Assembly: GCA_964195155.1 (NCBI GenBank)
Contig: CAXMOP010000017.1
Coordinates: 1 to 41,546, forward strand
DNA length: 41,546 nt
Source: JACZST01 sp964195155
GTDB lineage: Bacteria; Actinomycetota; Acidimicrobiia; Spongiisociales; UBA5794
Direction: 5' to 3'
Within the stretch, counting starts at the first letter, position 1. The number at the start of each line of letters is the position of its first letter. The translations under genes were made by a program, and so were the position numbers. Shown piece by piece: positions 1-7,890 of this stretch. The notes below the pieces were generated by a model that searched no databases, was not told the DNA's origin, and worked only from the letters and a program-made list of their open reading frames with translations.

Positions 1-1
1 C

Positions 2-1471
2 CGGGTGCTCTTTGAGTATCCGGCCGTCGGAAACGCCATCGACCGACCTCCGGCGGCGGCCCTGATCGCCTCCGCGCTCACCAGCCCGGTGAGAAGCTCT
101 GTGGTGCTCTCATTGGTCGAGACCGATCCGTCCCTGACCCGCACCGACATAGACGAGGCCGTTGCGATGGTCGAACGGATGCTCTCGCGCCCGGCGGTGC
201 TCACCGACGTCGGCCGCGGCGCCTGGTTCGTGCTCACCCGCGAGCAACTTGGCGAGGCCATCCGCGTCGACATCATCAAGAACTCGGCGGCAACCATCAA
301 CCTGTCGCTCGACCAGCAGGTCGTCGCTTCGTATCTGGCACCCGTGGCAACGGAGCTCAGCGTCGCGCCCGTCGACGTCGCGTTCGACATCGACCGCCAA
401 ACCAACACGGTGTCGACCATCCCATCCAAGAATGGCCTGGTCGTTGATCCGGCTGCGGCCACCGATGCGTTGTTCGTGGCAGCAACGACCGGACTCAGTC
501 AGGCCATCCCGTACCGGGACGGGTCACAGCCGCTCCACTCGACCGAAGCCTCCGAAGCGTGGGGACCGCTCGGCCTGGTATCGGAGTTCACGACGAACAT
601 GCCGGGTGTCGAACGAGTGCACAACATCAAACTGATGGCCGACACCATCGATGGGCACGTCGTCTGGCCTGGTGAAGAGTTCTCGATCAACGACAAGGTC
701 GGCAAGCGCACCGAAGAGGGGGGTTACCTCAGAGACGGCGCCATCATCAAGGGCGACGTGAGCTGCTGCGGCCACCCCGCCAACGTGGGCGGCGGGGTGA
801 GCCAATACGGTACGACCTTCTACAACGCCGTTTTCTTTGGCTGCTACGAAGACATCCTCCACCAGCCACACAGTCTCCATATTTCGCGGTATCCCGAGGG
901 GAGGGAGGCGACGCTCGGCTACCCCCTGCCCGACGTGCGCTTCCGCAACGACACGGACGCCCCGGTGATCATCAGAAACTCGTACACCGACAACACGATC
1001 ACGGTGCAGTTCTACGGCAACGACGGCGGCCGTGTGTGCACGGCGGAGAAGGGTGAGCGGTTCTCCTACACCAATCCCAAGACCGTGTACGAGGCGAATG
1101 CTGCGGTCGAGCCGGGAACCGAGGTGCTGGTCGCCAAGGGGTCCCGGGGCTTCAGTGTCACCGTGACCAGGGTGATGACGATGCCCGATGGCCGGGTGAT
1201 TCGCCAGCCGTTCACCCACCGCTATCGCGCAGCGCTGCGTAAGTACGACAAGAATCCGTGCGATCTCTTCGCGAGCATCGACTGCCCGGTCGAGGTGCCG
1301 GCCGTTGTCGGGCTGACGGTCGGGAAAGCCACGGCTGAATTGGACGCCGCCGGCTTCCTGTGGAGCGTGACCTACGAGCCCAATCCCGACAAGGTCGGAA
1401 TCGTGCTCAGCGCGTCACATGGTGGAAAACAGCAGCCGGGGATCACCATCGCGCTCATCGTCGGCGAGTAG
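2..1471 (+). CDS. VanW/PASTA cell-envelope protein, 5'-truncated by the window edge
   Basis: The reading frame is open from the first bases, so the true start lies upstream. The visible part is about 489 residues. Its first half resembles the putative peptidoglycan-binding domain found N-terminal to VanW (YoaR type). A VanW domain follows at about 200–345, with the PGEEFSIND and GGGVSQYGTTFYNA motifs, then a beta-rich linker (about 350–420) and a C-terminal PASTA-like domain (about 425–488). PASTA domains bind muropeptides or beta-lactams. VanW proteins occur in envelope and glycopeptide-resistance settings, but their biochemical role is not settled. The next gene is a full-length paralogue 45 bp downstream, so this is a tandem duplication. 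I infer a membrane-anchored extracytoplasmic protein by analogy with that paralogue, whose N-terminal helix is visible. Confidence 0.85.
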   Translation, partial: RVLFEYPAVGNAIDRPPAAALIASALTSPVRSSVVLSLVETDPSLTRTDIDEAVAMVERMLSRPAVLTDVGRGAWFVLTREQLGEAIRVDIIKNSAATINLSLDQQVVASYLAPVATELSVAPVDVAFDIDRQTNTVSTIPSKNGLVVDPAAATDALFVAATTGLSQAIPYRDGSQPLHSTEASEAWGPLGLVSEFTTNMPGVERVHNIKLMADTIDGHVVWPGEEFSINDKVGKRTEEGGYLRDGAIIKGDVSCCGHPANVGGGVSQYGTTFYNAVFFGCYEDILHQPHSLHISRYPEGREATLGYPLPDVRFRNDTDAPVIIRNSYTDNTITVQFYGNDGGRVCTAEKGERFSYTNPKTVYEANAAVEPGTEVLVAKGSRGFSVTVTRVMTMPDGRVIRQPFTHRYRAALRKYDKNPCDLFASIDCPVEVPAVVGLTVGKATAELDAAGFLWSVTYEPNPDKVGIVLSASHGGKQQPGITIALIVGE

Positions 1472-1516
1472 CGCCCGCAACTGGCAACTGCTTATCAGAC
1501 CCCACCGTTACCCTGA

Positions 1517-3568
1517 ATGCCGAATCAGTCCGCCCATGGAAACGACTTCGTGAAGCCTCGCGTCGCCTTATTTGCCTTGGTTCCGATCGCTCTGCTCCTG
1601 CTACCGGCGGGGGTGTTCTGGATCGACGAGTCGGTCGCGGAGGGTGAGGTACCCAGGAACGTCTCGGTGGGTGAGGTCGACCTGAGCGGGCTGTCTCACG
1701 ACGACGCGATCCTGACGATGCAGGCCTATGAGCAAGAGCTGCGCACCACACCGGCGGCGTTCCAGGTCAATGCAACCTCGTTCCAGCTGGTGCCGACCTC
1801 GATCGACCTGACGGTGGACGAGGTGGAAGCGGTGGAACAAGCAATGGCGCAGCGCCACGACGGCGGAATCCTGTCGCGGTTCTGGTCGTGGATCGGGGGG
1901 TTCTCGACGCCGATCTCACTCGCCTTGCCGGCGACCGTCGACGACAAAGCCGTGCAAGATCAGCTGACGGCGTGGCAGCTTTCTGCCATCCCGAACCCGG
2001 CCTTCGAGGGATCGGTCAGCGTGATCGAAGGCGAGGTCGTGACGGAATACCCGGCGGCAGGCGAGCGGCTCAACAATGACCGCAGCGCCGTGCTCATCCG
2101 AAACGCCGTCACCACGCTCGATCGCTCGACGCCAACCACACTCCCCGTCGTCACCTCGGTCCCGGCGATCACCGACTCCGACGTGGACGCGGCCGCCGCC
2201 GAAGTCCGGAAGGTGATCGATTCACCAGTCACCCTGACCAACAGCGATATCGACTTTACGGTGATCTTCCTGCCGGGTGACATCGCGAGGGCCGTAGTCA
2301 CGGTGGTTCACGAGGACACCGCCCGGATCGAGGTCCTCCTCGACCAGGAGGTCGTCGCTGCGATCCTCGAGCCGGTGCAAACCCTCTTCGAGCTGCCGCC
2401 GGTCGAAGCAACCTATGACGTAGACACCGGGGCGGATCGGGTGACAATCGTTCCCTCACGGTACGGAACAAAGCTCGATGCGTCCGGGGTAACCGAATCA
2501 CTGCTCGCAGCTGCGCTCGGGTCCGGCTCGGGCGCCTTCCCGGTCTCCGATGCCGATCCGCCCCGGTTCTCCACCGAGGATGCCGAGGCCTACGGGCCGC
2601 TCAAGCTGCTCTCCAAATTCACCACAAACACGCCGGGAACGAACCGGGTGCACAACATCCATCTGATCGCCGACTCCGTCGACGGTGTCGTCACCCTCCC
2701 GGGGGAGGTGTTCTCGCTCAACGCCTTTGCCGGCAAGCGAACCCTGGAGAAGGGGTACCTCGAGGACTGTGCCATCGTCGCCGGCGAGATCCTGTGTGAG
2801 GGCCATCCCGCCAACATCGGAGGCGGGGTGAGCCAGTTCGCCACGACGCTCTACAACGCAGGGTTCTTCGCCTGTTTAGCGGACGAAGAGCACCGACCGC
2901 ACTCGCTGTATTTCGATCGCTACCCCGAGGCCAGGGAGGCCACGCTCGGCTTCCCAAACCCTGACGTGAAGATCGGAAACAACTCGCCGGCACCGTTCGT
3001 GGTCAAGACCGCGTACAACAACGCTGTGGTCAGCGTGCGCATCTACGGAAACACCGGCGGCCTTCGATGCGACGCCGAGTTGTCGGATCGGAGCAGCATC
3101 GAGGAGTTCGAGACCGTTTACGTAGCAGACGTCGAAAACGAGCATGGCCTCGCTCCCGGCCAGGAACAGCGGATCGCCGGTGGGAAGAACGGCTTCGTGG
3201 TGACGTCGACCAGGGTCATCACGCACCCGGACGGCCGCGTCGAGCGCCAGCCGTTCTGGTGGCGGTACAACGTGGTGAACGAGCAGATCGCGGTCCACCC
3301 GTGCCTGATCTCCGGCGAGCCGGTGAACTGTCCCCAACAGGTACCAAGCGTCGCAGGCCAGACCTACGGCGATGCGGCGGCGACCCTCGCCGGTCTCGGA
3401 TTCATCATCATCCGAGACGACGTCGTCGTCGAAGACCCGGCGGGCCACGACATCGTCATCTCGGTCACCCCCGGCGTTGGTACCTGGGTCAACCAGGGCG
3501 GCACCGTGACCGTCACCGTCGGTGCGTACACCGCTCCTGAGGTGCCCGAAGAGGGCGAGGGCGTGTAG
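1517..3568 (+). CDS. VanW/PASTA cell-envelope protein, full length
   Basis: This is a 683-residue paralogue of the preceding gene. Residues 14–33 form one hydrophobic segment, so the protein is probably an N-in, C-out membrane protein. Two consecutive regions (about 45–200 and 215–345) look like YoaR-type peptidoglycan-binding domains. VanW lies at about 376–512 (GGGVSQFATT at 435–444), a G5-like stretch at about 520–590, and a PASTA-like domain at about 607–671. ATG 1517 gives residues before the membrane helix; GTG 1550 (residue 12) is an alternative, and neither has a good Shine-Dalgarno sequence. I infer a role in peptidoglycan sensing or remodelling. The gene converges on pyk, with a repeat element between them. 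Confidence 0.87.
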   Translation: MPNQSAHGNDFVKPRVALFALVPIALLLLPAGVFWIDESVAEGEVPRNVSVGEVDLSGLSHDDAILTMQAYEQELRTTPAAFQVNATSFQLVPTSIDLTVDEVEAVEQAMAQRHDGGILSRFWSWIGGFSTPISLALPATVDDKAVQDQLTAWQLSAIPNPAFEGSVSVIEGEVVTEYPAAGERLNNDRSAVLIRNAVTTLDRSTPTTLPVVTSVPAITDSDVDAAAAEVRKVIDSPVTLTNSDIDFTVIFLPGDIARAVVTVVHEDTARIEVLLDQEVVAAILEPVQTLFELPPVEATYDVDTGADRVTIVPSRYGTKLDASGVTESLLAAALGSGSGAFPVSDADPPRFSTEDAEAYGPLKLLSKFTTNTPGTNRVHNIHLIADSVDGVVTLPGEVFSLNAFAGKRTLEKGYLEDCAIVAGEILCEGHPANIGGGVSQFATTLYNAGFFACLADEEHRPHSLYFDRYPEAREATLGFPNPDVKIGNNSPAPFVVKTAYNNAVVSVRIYGNTGGLRCDAELSDRSSIEEFETVYVADVENEHGLAPGQEQRIAGGKNGFVVTSTRVITHPDGRVERQPFWWRYNVVNEQIAVHPCLISGEPVNCPQQVPSVAGQTYGDAAATLAGLGFIIIRDDVVVEDPAGHDIVISVTPGVGTWVNQGGTVTVTVGAYTAPEVPEEGEGV

Positions 3569-3605
3569 CTGCTGTCCGACCCGGGCTCGCTACTCGCGAG
3601 CTTGC

Positions 3606-3797
3606 TCCATGTTTGTTCGGCGGCTCGCAGGCTTGCTCGCCACCTGACTGTGTGATCTCGACAGAACTAGTCGACAGCAATTCAGTCCGACTCGGACAGG
3701 CTCGCAGGCTTGCTCGCCACCTGACTGCGTGATCTCGACACAGCTAATCGAAAACAATTCAGTCCGAATCGGGCTCGCGACTCGCGACTCGCGACTC
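3606..3797 (+). repeat. Composite structured intergenic repeat element, locus 1
   Basis: The element fills most of the gap between the converging VanW gene and pyk. It starts with a leader containing CATGTTTGTTCGGCGGCTCG (3608–3627). Two tandem units of 77 bp follow (3622–3698 and 3699–3775). Three perfect GCGACTC heptamers (3777–3797) end it, the last running into the pyk stop codon. Each unit can fold as an outer GACTG/CAGTC stem with an inner TCGA(C)-containing stem. The same order of parts is found at 27953–28127 in inverted orientation. Confidence 0.85.
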
Positions 3798-5226
3798 AAT
3801 GTTCCGGATTCCCCGTCGTCGTTGCACCAATGCGATGCAGCTTCATCAGGTTCGTCGTTGCCCTGATGTTGGGCGGCGTGCCGGCGACCATCACCACAGC
3901 GTCGGCCTCCTGGGCAATCCCCCGCTCCTGGAGATCCTTCTCGAGGAAGGTGAGCATGCTGTCGGTCGACCCATGTGGTGGCGAGGGCAGCGGGGTCACC
4001 CCGCCGTACAGCGCCATGCGGCGGTAGGTCTCGTCATGGGCGGTGTAGGCATACACATCTGCATGTGGTCGATACTTCGAGAGCAGCCGCGCCGTCGAGC
4101 CGGTTTCGGTGAACGCGACGATGCTGTCCAGGCCAAGGCGATTCGCGGTGTCGACCGCTGCCTGGGCCACCGCCGAGGCAAACGGGGCGCGGTCGGCGAG
4201 CGAGGATGCCTCCGGCGCCCGACCGAAGTCCGGGCTCGACTCGGCCTCGCGGCAAATGATGTCCATGGCGTGCACTGCCGCCTCCGGGTGTTCGCCGATC
4301 GCGGTCTCGGCGGAGAGCATCACGGCGTCGGTGTCCTCGAGCACGGAGCGGTAGACGTCGGTCACCTCTGCCCGGGTCGGACGCGGGTTGTGGATCATCG
4401 ACTCGAGCATCTCGGTCGCAGTGATCGACTGTTTCCCCGCGGCGTTGGTCTTGTCGAGAATCTCGCTCTGTGCTCGTGGCACGCTCTCGAGGCTGAGCTC
4501 GACACCGAGATCGCCCCTGGCGACCATCACGCCGTCGACGGCGGTGAGAACGTCGTCCAGGTTGGCGTACCCCGCAGCCGTCTCGATCTTGGCGATGACC
4601 GGCGTGGAACCGATATGGGGCCTGATCTGGCGGATGTCCTCAGCCGATGAGATGAACGAGGCCGCGACCAGGTCGAAGCCGAGCTCCTGGCCAAAGGCGA
4701 GGTCTTCGATGTCCTTGTCGGTGACCACCGGTGCAACGTGGCTCGATCCGGGAAAGGCGACCCCGCGGTGATCGTGCAGCTTTCCTCCGTCGACAACCCT
4801 CGCCGTGGCGCCGGCGGCCCCCACCTCGACGCATTCGAGTGTGATCATGCCGTCCGACAACAACACCGGCGCTCCCGGCTGGAGATCAATCGAATCCAAA
4901 TAGGCGACGTGGACTCGCTCGGCGTCTCCAATGCCCTCCCCCGGCACCAGGTCGATCAACGAGTCCGGCTCGAGTTGGATTTGACCCTCGGGAAACGTGC
5001 CGACGCGGATCTTGGGACCCTGGATGTCCTGGAGCGTGGCGATGGGGAGGTCGAGGTCGTCGGCGACGCGTCTCACCCAGGCGAACCGTCTCCGATGCGA
5101 TTCGTGATCGCCGTGGGAGAAGTTGAACCGCGCCACGTTGAGCCCGGCCTCGATCAGCGCCCGAATCTGATCCTCGGAGTCGACCGCGGGTCCGAGGGTG
5201 GCGACGATCTTCGTCTTCCTGCGCAC
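3796..5226 (-). CDS. pyk: Pyruvate kinase
   Basis: This glycolytic enzyme transfers phosphate from phosphoenolpyruvate to ADP. The 476-residue product has the full family length. Motifs include ARFNFSHG (32–39), AKIETAAGY (212–220) with the catalytic Lys, and MVARGDLGVE (234–243). The usual ATQMLESM is ATEMLESM here (269–276). The residue matching Glu117 of rabbit muscle enzyme is Lys (QGPKIR, Lys72), the state associated in the literature with K+-independent enzymes. An upstream-extended reading frame exists, but homology starts at GTG 5226 (VRRKTKIVATLGPA). A TATATC hexamer lies 8 nt upstream of that GTG, so the mRNA may have almost no leader. The gene is divergent from the ABC binding protein. 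Confidence 0.96.
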   Translation of the reverse strand: MRRKTKIVATLGPAVDSEDQIRALIEAGLNVARFNFSHGDHESHRRRFAWVRRVADDLDLPIATLQDIQGPKIRVGTFPEGQIQLEPDSLIDLVPGEGIGDAERVHVAYLDSIDLQPGAPVLLSDGMITLECVEVGAAGATARVVDGGKLHDHRGVAFPGSSHVAPVVTDKDIEDLAFGQELGFDLVAASFISSAEDIRQIRPHIGSTPVIAKIETAAGYANLDDVLTAVDGVMVARGDLGVELSLESVPRAQSEILDKTNAAGKQSITATEMLESMIHNPRPTRAEVTDVYRSVLEDTDAVMLSAETAIGEHPEAAVHAMDIICREAESSPDFGRAPEASSLADRAPFASAVAQAAVDTANRLGLDSIVAFTETGSTARLLSKYRPHADVYAYTAHDETYRRMALYGGVTPLPSPPHGSTDSMLTFLEKDLQERGIAQEADAVVMVAGTPPNIRATTNLMKLHRIGATTTGNPEH

Positions 5227-5333
5227 CCCGGCACGATATACCAATTGCACGAGAGATGAGCGAGACCCCAGCGTATGCGGTAGCCTTTTGGGTCTTGCCA
5301 CTCCATTGGCAGGATCCAATTCAGGAGGTATCA

Positions 5334-6188
5334 ATGCGAAGGCACATGAAACTACTCTTGCCGATCGTCGCCCTGGCCCTCGTCGCTGCGGCATGCGGCG
5401 ACAGCGACGACACCACTACCACTGCAGCTGCAGCTGCTACCACTACGACCGCGGCTGGGTCGGCCGCCGACGACCTGGGCGGTCGGGAAGTCACCGTCGG
5501 CGTCGAGAACCTGTACCCGCCGTTCAACTACATCCCATCCGATTCCACGGAAGGCGCCGGCTGGGACTACGACGTGTGGCGGGAAATCTGCACGCGGCTC
5601 AACTGCACCGCGGTGTTCGTCGAGGCGGCGTGGCCCGACGTCATCGTCGAGGTCGGTCAGGGTCAATTCGACACGGCTGCGGACGGGATCTCGATCACCG
5701 AAGAACGGAAGGCAACGGTCGCCTTCTCCGATCCGTACATGACCACGGAGCAGAAGTTCATGATCCGGGTCGATGAGGACCGGTATGGCTCGGTGCAGTC
5801 ATTCCTCGACGACGCTGACGCCCAGCTGGGAACCCAGGTCGGCTCGACCAACGAGCTGCTCGGGTCCGAGCTCATGGCTGACTATGGCGGCGATGCCCGC
5901 ATCGACGCCTTCGAGTCCTTCCCGGTTGCGGTGCTGGCGCTGATCAACGGTGATGTCGACGCCGTGATCATGGACGACGTCGCCGGGCAGGGGTTCAAGG
6001 GCGCCAACCCCGGTGCCCTCAAGCTGATCGATGAGGCCCTACAGAGCGACCCGCTCGGGTTCATCTATGCACACGACAGCGAGTTGATCGCCCCGGTCAA
6101 TAGGGTGATCGCAGACATGCTGGCCGACGGATTCCTCGACTCGATGACCGTCAAGTGGTTCGTCAACTTCGACCCGGACAACCCCTAA
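5334..6188 (+). CDS. Amino-acid-type ABC transporter substrate-binding lipoprotein (SBP family 3)
   Basis: The 284-residue product is a predicted lipoprotein. It has a basic N-terminus, a hydrophobic helix and a lipobox ending at Cys21 (VAAAC), followed by a Thr/Ala-rich linker to about residue 50. The rest is a family 3 periplasmic-binding fold: VGVENLYPPFNY opens the domain, and GQFDTAADGISITEER is typical of polar amino-acid binders. The start at ATG 5334 is set by AGGAGGT at 5323–5329; the more upstream in-frame ATG at 5256 would lie beyond the signal peptide. The permease gene follows after a strong hairpin. The substrate cannot be read from the sequence; polar amino acids such as Glu/Gln are a family-based guess. 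Confidence 0.9.
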   Translation: MRRHMKLLLPIVALALVAAACGDSDDTTTTAAAAATTTTAAGSAADDLGGREVTVGVENLYPPFNYIPSDSTEGAGWDYDVWREICTRLNCTAVFVEAAWPDVIVEVGQGQFDTAADGISITEERKATVAFSDPYMTTEQKFMIRVDEDRYGSVQSFLDDADAQLGTQVGSTNELLGSELMADYGGDARIDAFESFPVAVLALINGDVDAVIMDDVAGQGFKGANPGALKLIDEALQSDPLGFIYAHDSELIAPVNRVIADMLADGFLDSMTVKWFVNFDPDNP

Positions 6189-6213
6189 AAAGACCAATCA
6201 TCCTCTGGCGACA

Positions 6214-6247
6214 GAGAGAACCGGGTCCTGCGGGGCCCGGTTCTCTC
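6214..6247 (+). terminator. Stem-loop between binding-protein and permease genes
   Basis: A perfect 12-bp stem, GAGAGAACCGGG (6214–6225) with CCCGGTTCTCTC (6236–6247), closes a 10-nt loop. No T-run follows, so complete termination is not certain. In this position it more likely stabilises or partly attenuates the mRNA, giving more binding protein than permease. Confidence 0.75.
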
Positions 6248-6296
6248 GCGACTGGATCTGCCAAGCTGACCGGGTACAACCCCGCAGGAGGACACC

Positions 6297-7118
6297 GTGA
6301 CAGCCGTCGACCAAAAGACCGTCGAGGTCGGACCACCGGGCAGTTCCGGCACGTGGACATGGTCCGGCGTCCCCTACTGGCTGATCGGCATCTTCCTGTT
6401 CATCGCCCTCATTGGCTTCCAGATCCTGACCCAGGAACGGTGGCGCGAGGGATTCGAGTTCATCGTTGGTGGGCTCCGCCTCACCCTGCTGGTCACCCTC
6501 GGTGGCTTCATCCTGGCCATGCTCTGGGGCCTGGCGATCGGGCTGGCACGAATGTCCGGCAACACGGTGATCAAGAACCTCGCCATGTTCTACATCGAGC
6601 TGATCCGCGGCATGCCGGTGATTGTGACCATCCTCATCGTCACCATCGTCGCCTTCGGCGAGGTGTTCGAGATCCTGAGCAACACTTTCGGTGAGGGGAT
6701 CGAACGGCTCCGACCCAGCTTCGCGATACGCGGAACCATCGCCCTCGGCATCATCTATGCCGCCTTCATCGCCGAGGTCTTTCGCGCCGGCATCCAATCC
6801 ATCCCCATCGGACAGAAGGAGGCGGGGGCCTCGATCGGTCTGAACAAGCGTCAGGTAATGAGAACGGTCGTGTTCCCGCAAGCGATCAGAAACATCATGC
6901 CCGCCCTCGGCAACGACCTCATCGCCCTCCTCAAGGACTCGGCGCTGGTCTCGATCATCGCGGTGCGCGAGCTGACGCAGATGACCAGGTTGTGGACCGG
7001 GAGATCGTTCGCCTTCATCGAGGGCTACCTGATCCTGACCGCGTTCTACCTGGTGCTGACCGTGTCGCTGAGCCTCCTGCTGCGCTGGTACGAAAAGCGG
7101 ATCCAGGTGCCGGGATAG
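6297..7118 (+). CDS. Amino-acid-type ABC transporter permease (HisM/GlnP family)
   Basis: The 273-residue product is an integral membrane subunit with helices at about 27–45, 58–85, 95–125, 145–165, 200–225 and 243–263. The EAA loop that contacts the ATPase is at about 174–196 (KEAGASIGLNKRQVMRT then FPQAIRN). AGGAGG at 6286–6291 supports the GTG start at 6297. It forms a transcription unit with the upstream binding protein. No ATPase gene of this system is in the window, so an ATPase encoded elsewhere must energise it. The stop codon TAG overlaps the first base pairs of a 115-bp MITE-like element: TA is the presumed target site and G the first element base. Confidence 0.93.
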   Translation: MTAVDQKTVEVGPPGSSGTWTWSGVPYWLIGIFLFIALIGFQILTQERWREGFEFIVGGLRLTLLVTLGGFILAMLWGLAIGLARMSGNTVIKNLAMFYIELIRGMPVIVTILIVTIVAFGEVFEILSNTFGEGIERLRPSFAIRGTIALGIIYAAFIAEVFRAGIQSIPIGQKEAGASIGLNKRQVMRTVVFPQAIRNIMPALGNDLIALLKDSALVSIIAVRELTQMTRLWTGRSFAFIEGYLILTAFYLVLTVSLSLLLRWYEKRIQVPG

Positions 7119-7230
7119 GACGGTGTTGAACAATGACCAGTGCCCTGAGCCGCCGCTCGCTGGAGTGTTGCAGTGACTCGGTTTCTCCAGTCAGCGCCGG
7201 CACGCCGGAGGATTACTCAACACCCTCCTA
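7116..7230 (+). repeat. 115-bp MITE-like palindromic element, copy 1
   Basis: The ends are near-perfect inverted repeats, TAGGACGGTGTTGA (7116–7129) and TCAACACCCTCCTA (7217–7230), with one mismatch over 14 bp. TA stands at both ends, as expected of a TA target duplication. An internal CTGGAG/CTCCAG stem (7160–7165, 7185–7190) presents the loop TGCAGTGACTCGGTTTCTC (7169–7187). Copy 2 at 9732–9846 has the same length, the same orientation and about 93% identity. The cofC start lies 6 bp beyond the right end. Confidence 0.85.
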
Positions 7231-7235
7231 ATCCG

Positions 7236-7796
7236 ATGGAGCCAGTCGCGATCGTGCCGATCCGGTCTTTCGATGGTTTGTCTCGGCTCGCCGCCGCACT
7301 CGATCCCGGCGAGCGCCACGCACTGATGCGACGCCTCGCCGAAAGGACCACGGCCGCGGCCCGTGATGCCGGGGCCACCGTGACGGTGATCACCGGCGAC
7401 TACGCGGTTCACACCTGGGCAGAGGAACGTGGTTTTGTGGTGATCGACGAGCCGGATCCCCCCGGATTGAATGCGGCAGCCTCGGCCGGAATCGACGGGG
7501 TGCACGGAACCTGGATGGTCATCCACGCCGACCTGCCGGCCATCACCGCCACCGATCTCGAAATCGCGATGCAAGTGCTCGCCGGGGGCCGTCGCGTCCT
7601 CGCGCCATCGCACGATGGCGGCACCAGTCTGATCGGCGGCTCCGACACGACCTTCTCGTTTTCCTACGGCGTGGGCAGCTTCCGTCGGCATCTCGCCACC
7701 GCCCCCGGTGCCAAGGTGCTGTCACGCCCGGGCCTGGCACTCGATCTCGATCGCACCCAGGACATCGCCACCCTCCAGGCACTGGCGGCCATCTGA
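7236..7796 (+). CDS. cofC: CofC/FbiD-type guanylyltransferase of coenzyme F420 biosynthesis
   Basis: The family activates 2-phospho-L-lactate or phosphoenolpyruvate with GTP for F420 assembly; in actinobacteria PEP is the usual substrate (FbiD). The 186-residue product shows the family pattern: an N-terminal VAIVPIRSFDG strand and loop with a following SRLAAALDPGERHAL helix, a conserved LNAAASAG, the HADLPAI segment (GDLP in most members), the YGVGSFRRH segment, and a terminal LDLDRTQDIATL matching the DVDTP-type end. It is slightly shorter than the usual ~200–215 residues. ATG 7236 fits the homology start, but no Shine-Dalgarno is visible because a MITE ends 6 bp upstream, so the translation signal is unclear. 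No other F420 genes are in the window. Confidence 0.78.
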   Translation: MEPVAIVPIRSFDGLSRLAAALDPGERHALMRRLAERTTAAARDAGATVTVITGDYAVHTWAEERGFVVIDEPDPPGLNAAASAGIDGVHGTWMVIHADLPAITATDLEIAMQVLAGGRRVLAPSHDGGTSLIGGSDTTFSFSYGVGSFRRHLATAPGAKVLSRPGLALDLDRTQDIATLQALAAI

Positions 7797-7800
7797 TTGC

Positions 7801-7870
7801 GTTGGCGGGCGGCAAGTGTTTGCGGTGACTCGATTTCTCGCAACGGCAACCGCCCGCTGAATTCACCAAC
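7801..7870 (+). repeat. Short hairpin element sharing the MITE loop
   Basis: This palindromic segment lies between cofC and the SDR gene. Arms are GTTGGCGGGCGG (7801–7812) against CCGCCCGC (7850–7857) and CCAAC (7866–7870), with an inner TTGCG/CGCAA stem (7820–7824, 7839–7843). The loop TGCGGTGACTCGATTTCTC (7821–7839) differs by one base from the loop of the 115-bp copy at 9732, although the arms are unrelated in sequence. Confidence 0.7.
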
Positions 7871-7890
7871 CTTCTAACCTGTGGCGGCGG

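Noticed and set aside
7116..7230. Integron attC site (GTTRRRY and RYYYAAC boxes at the palindrome ends)
   Set aside because: GTTGAAC and ACTCAAC fit the core consensus but stand in the inside-out order, and no integrase or cassette array is present.
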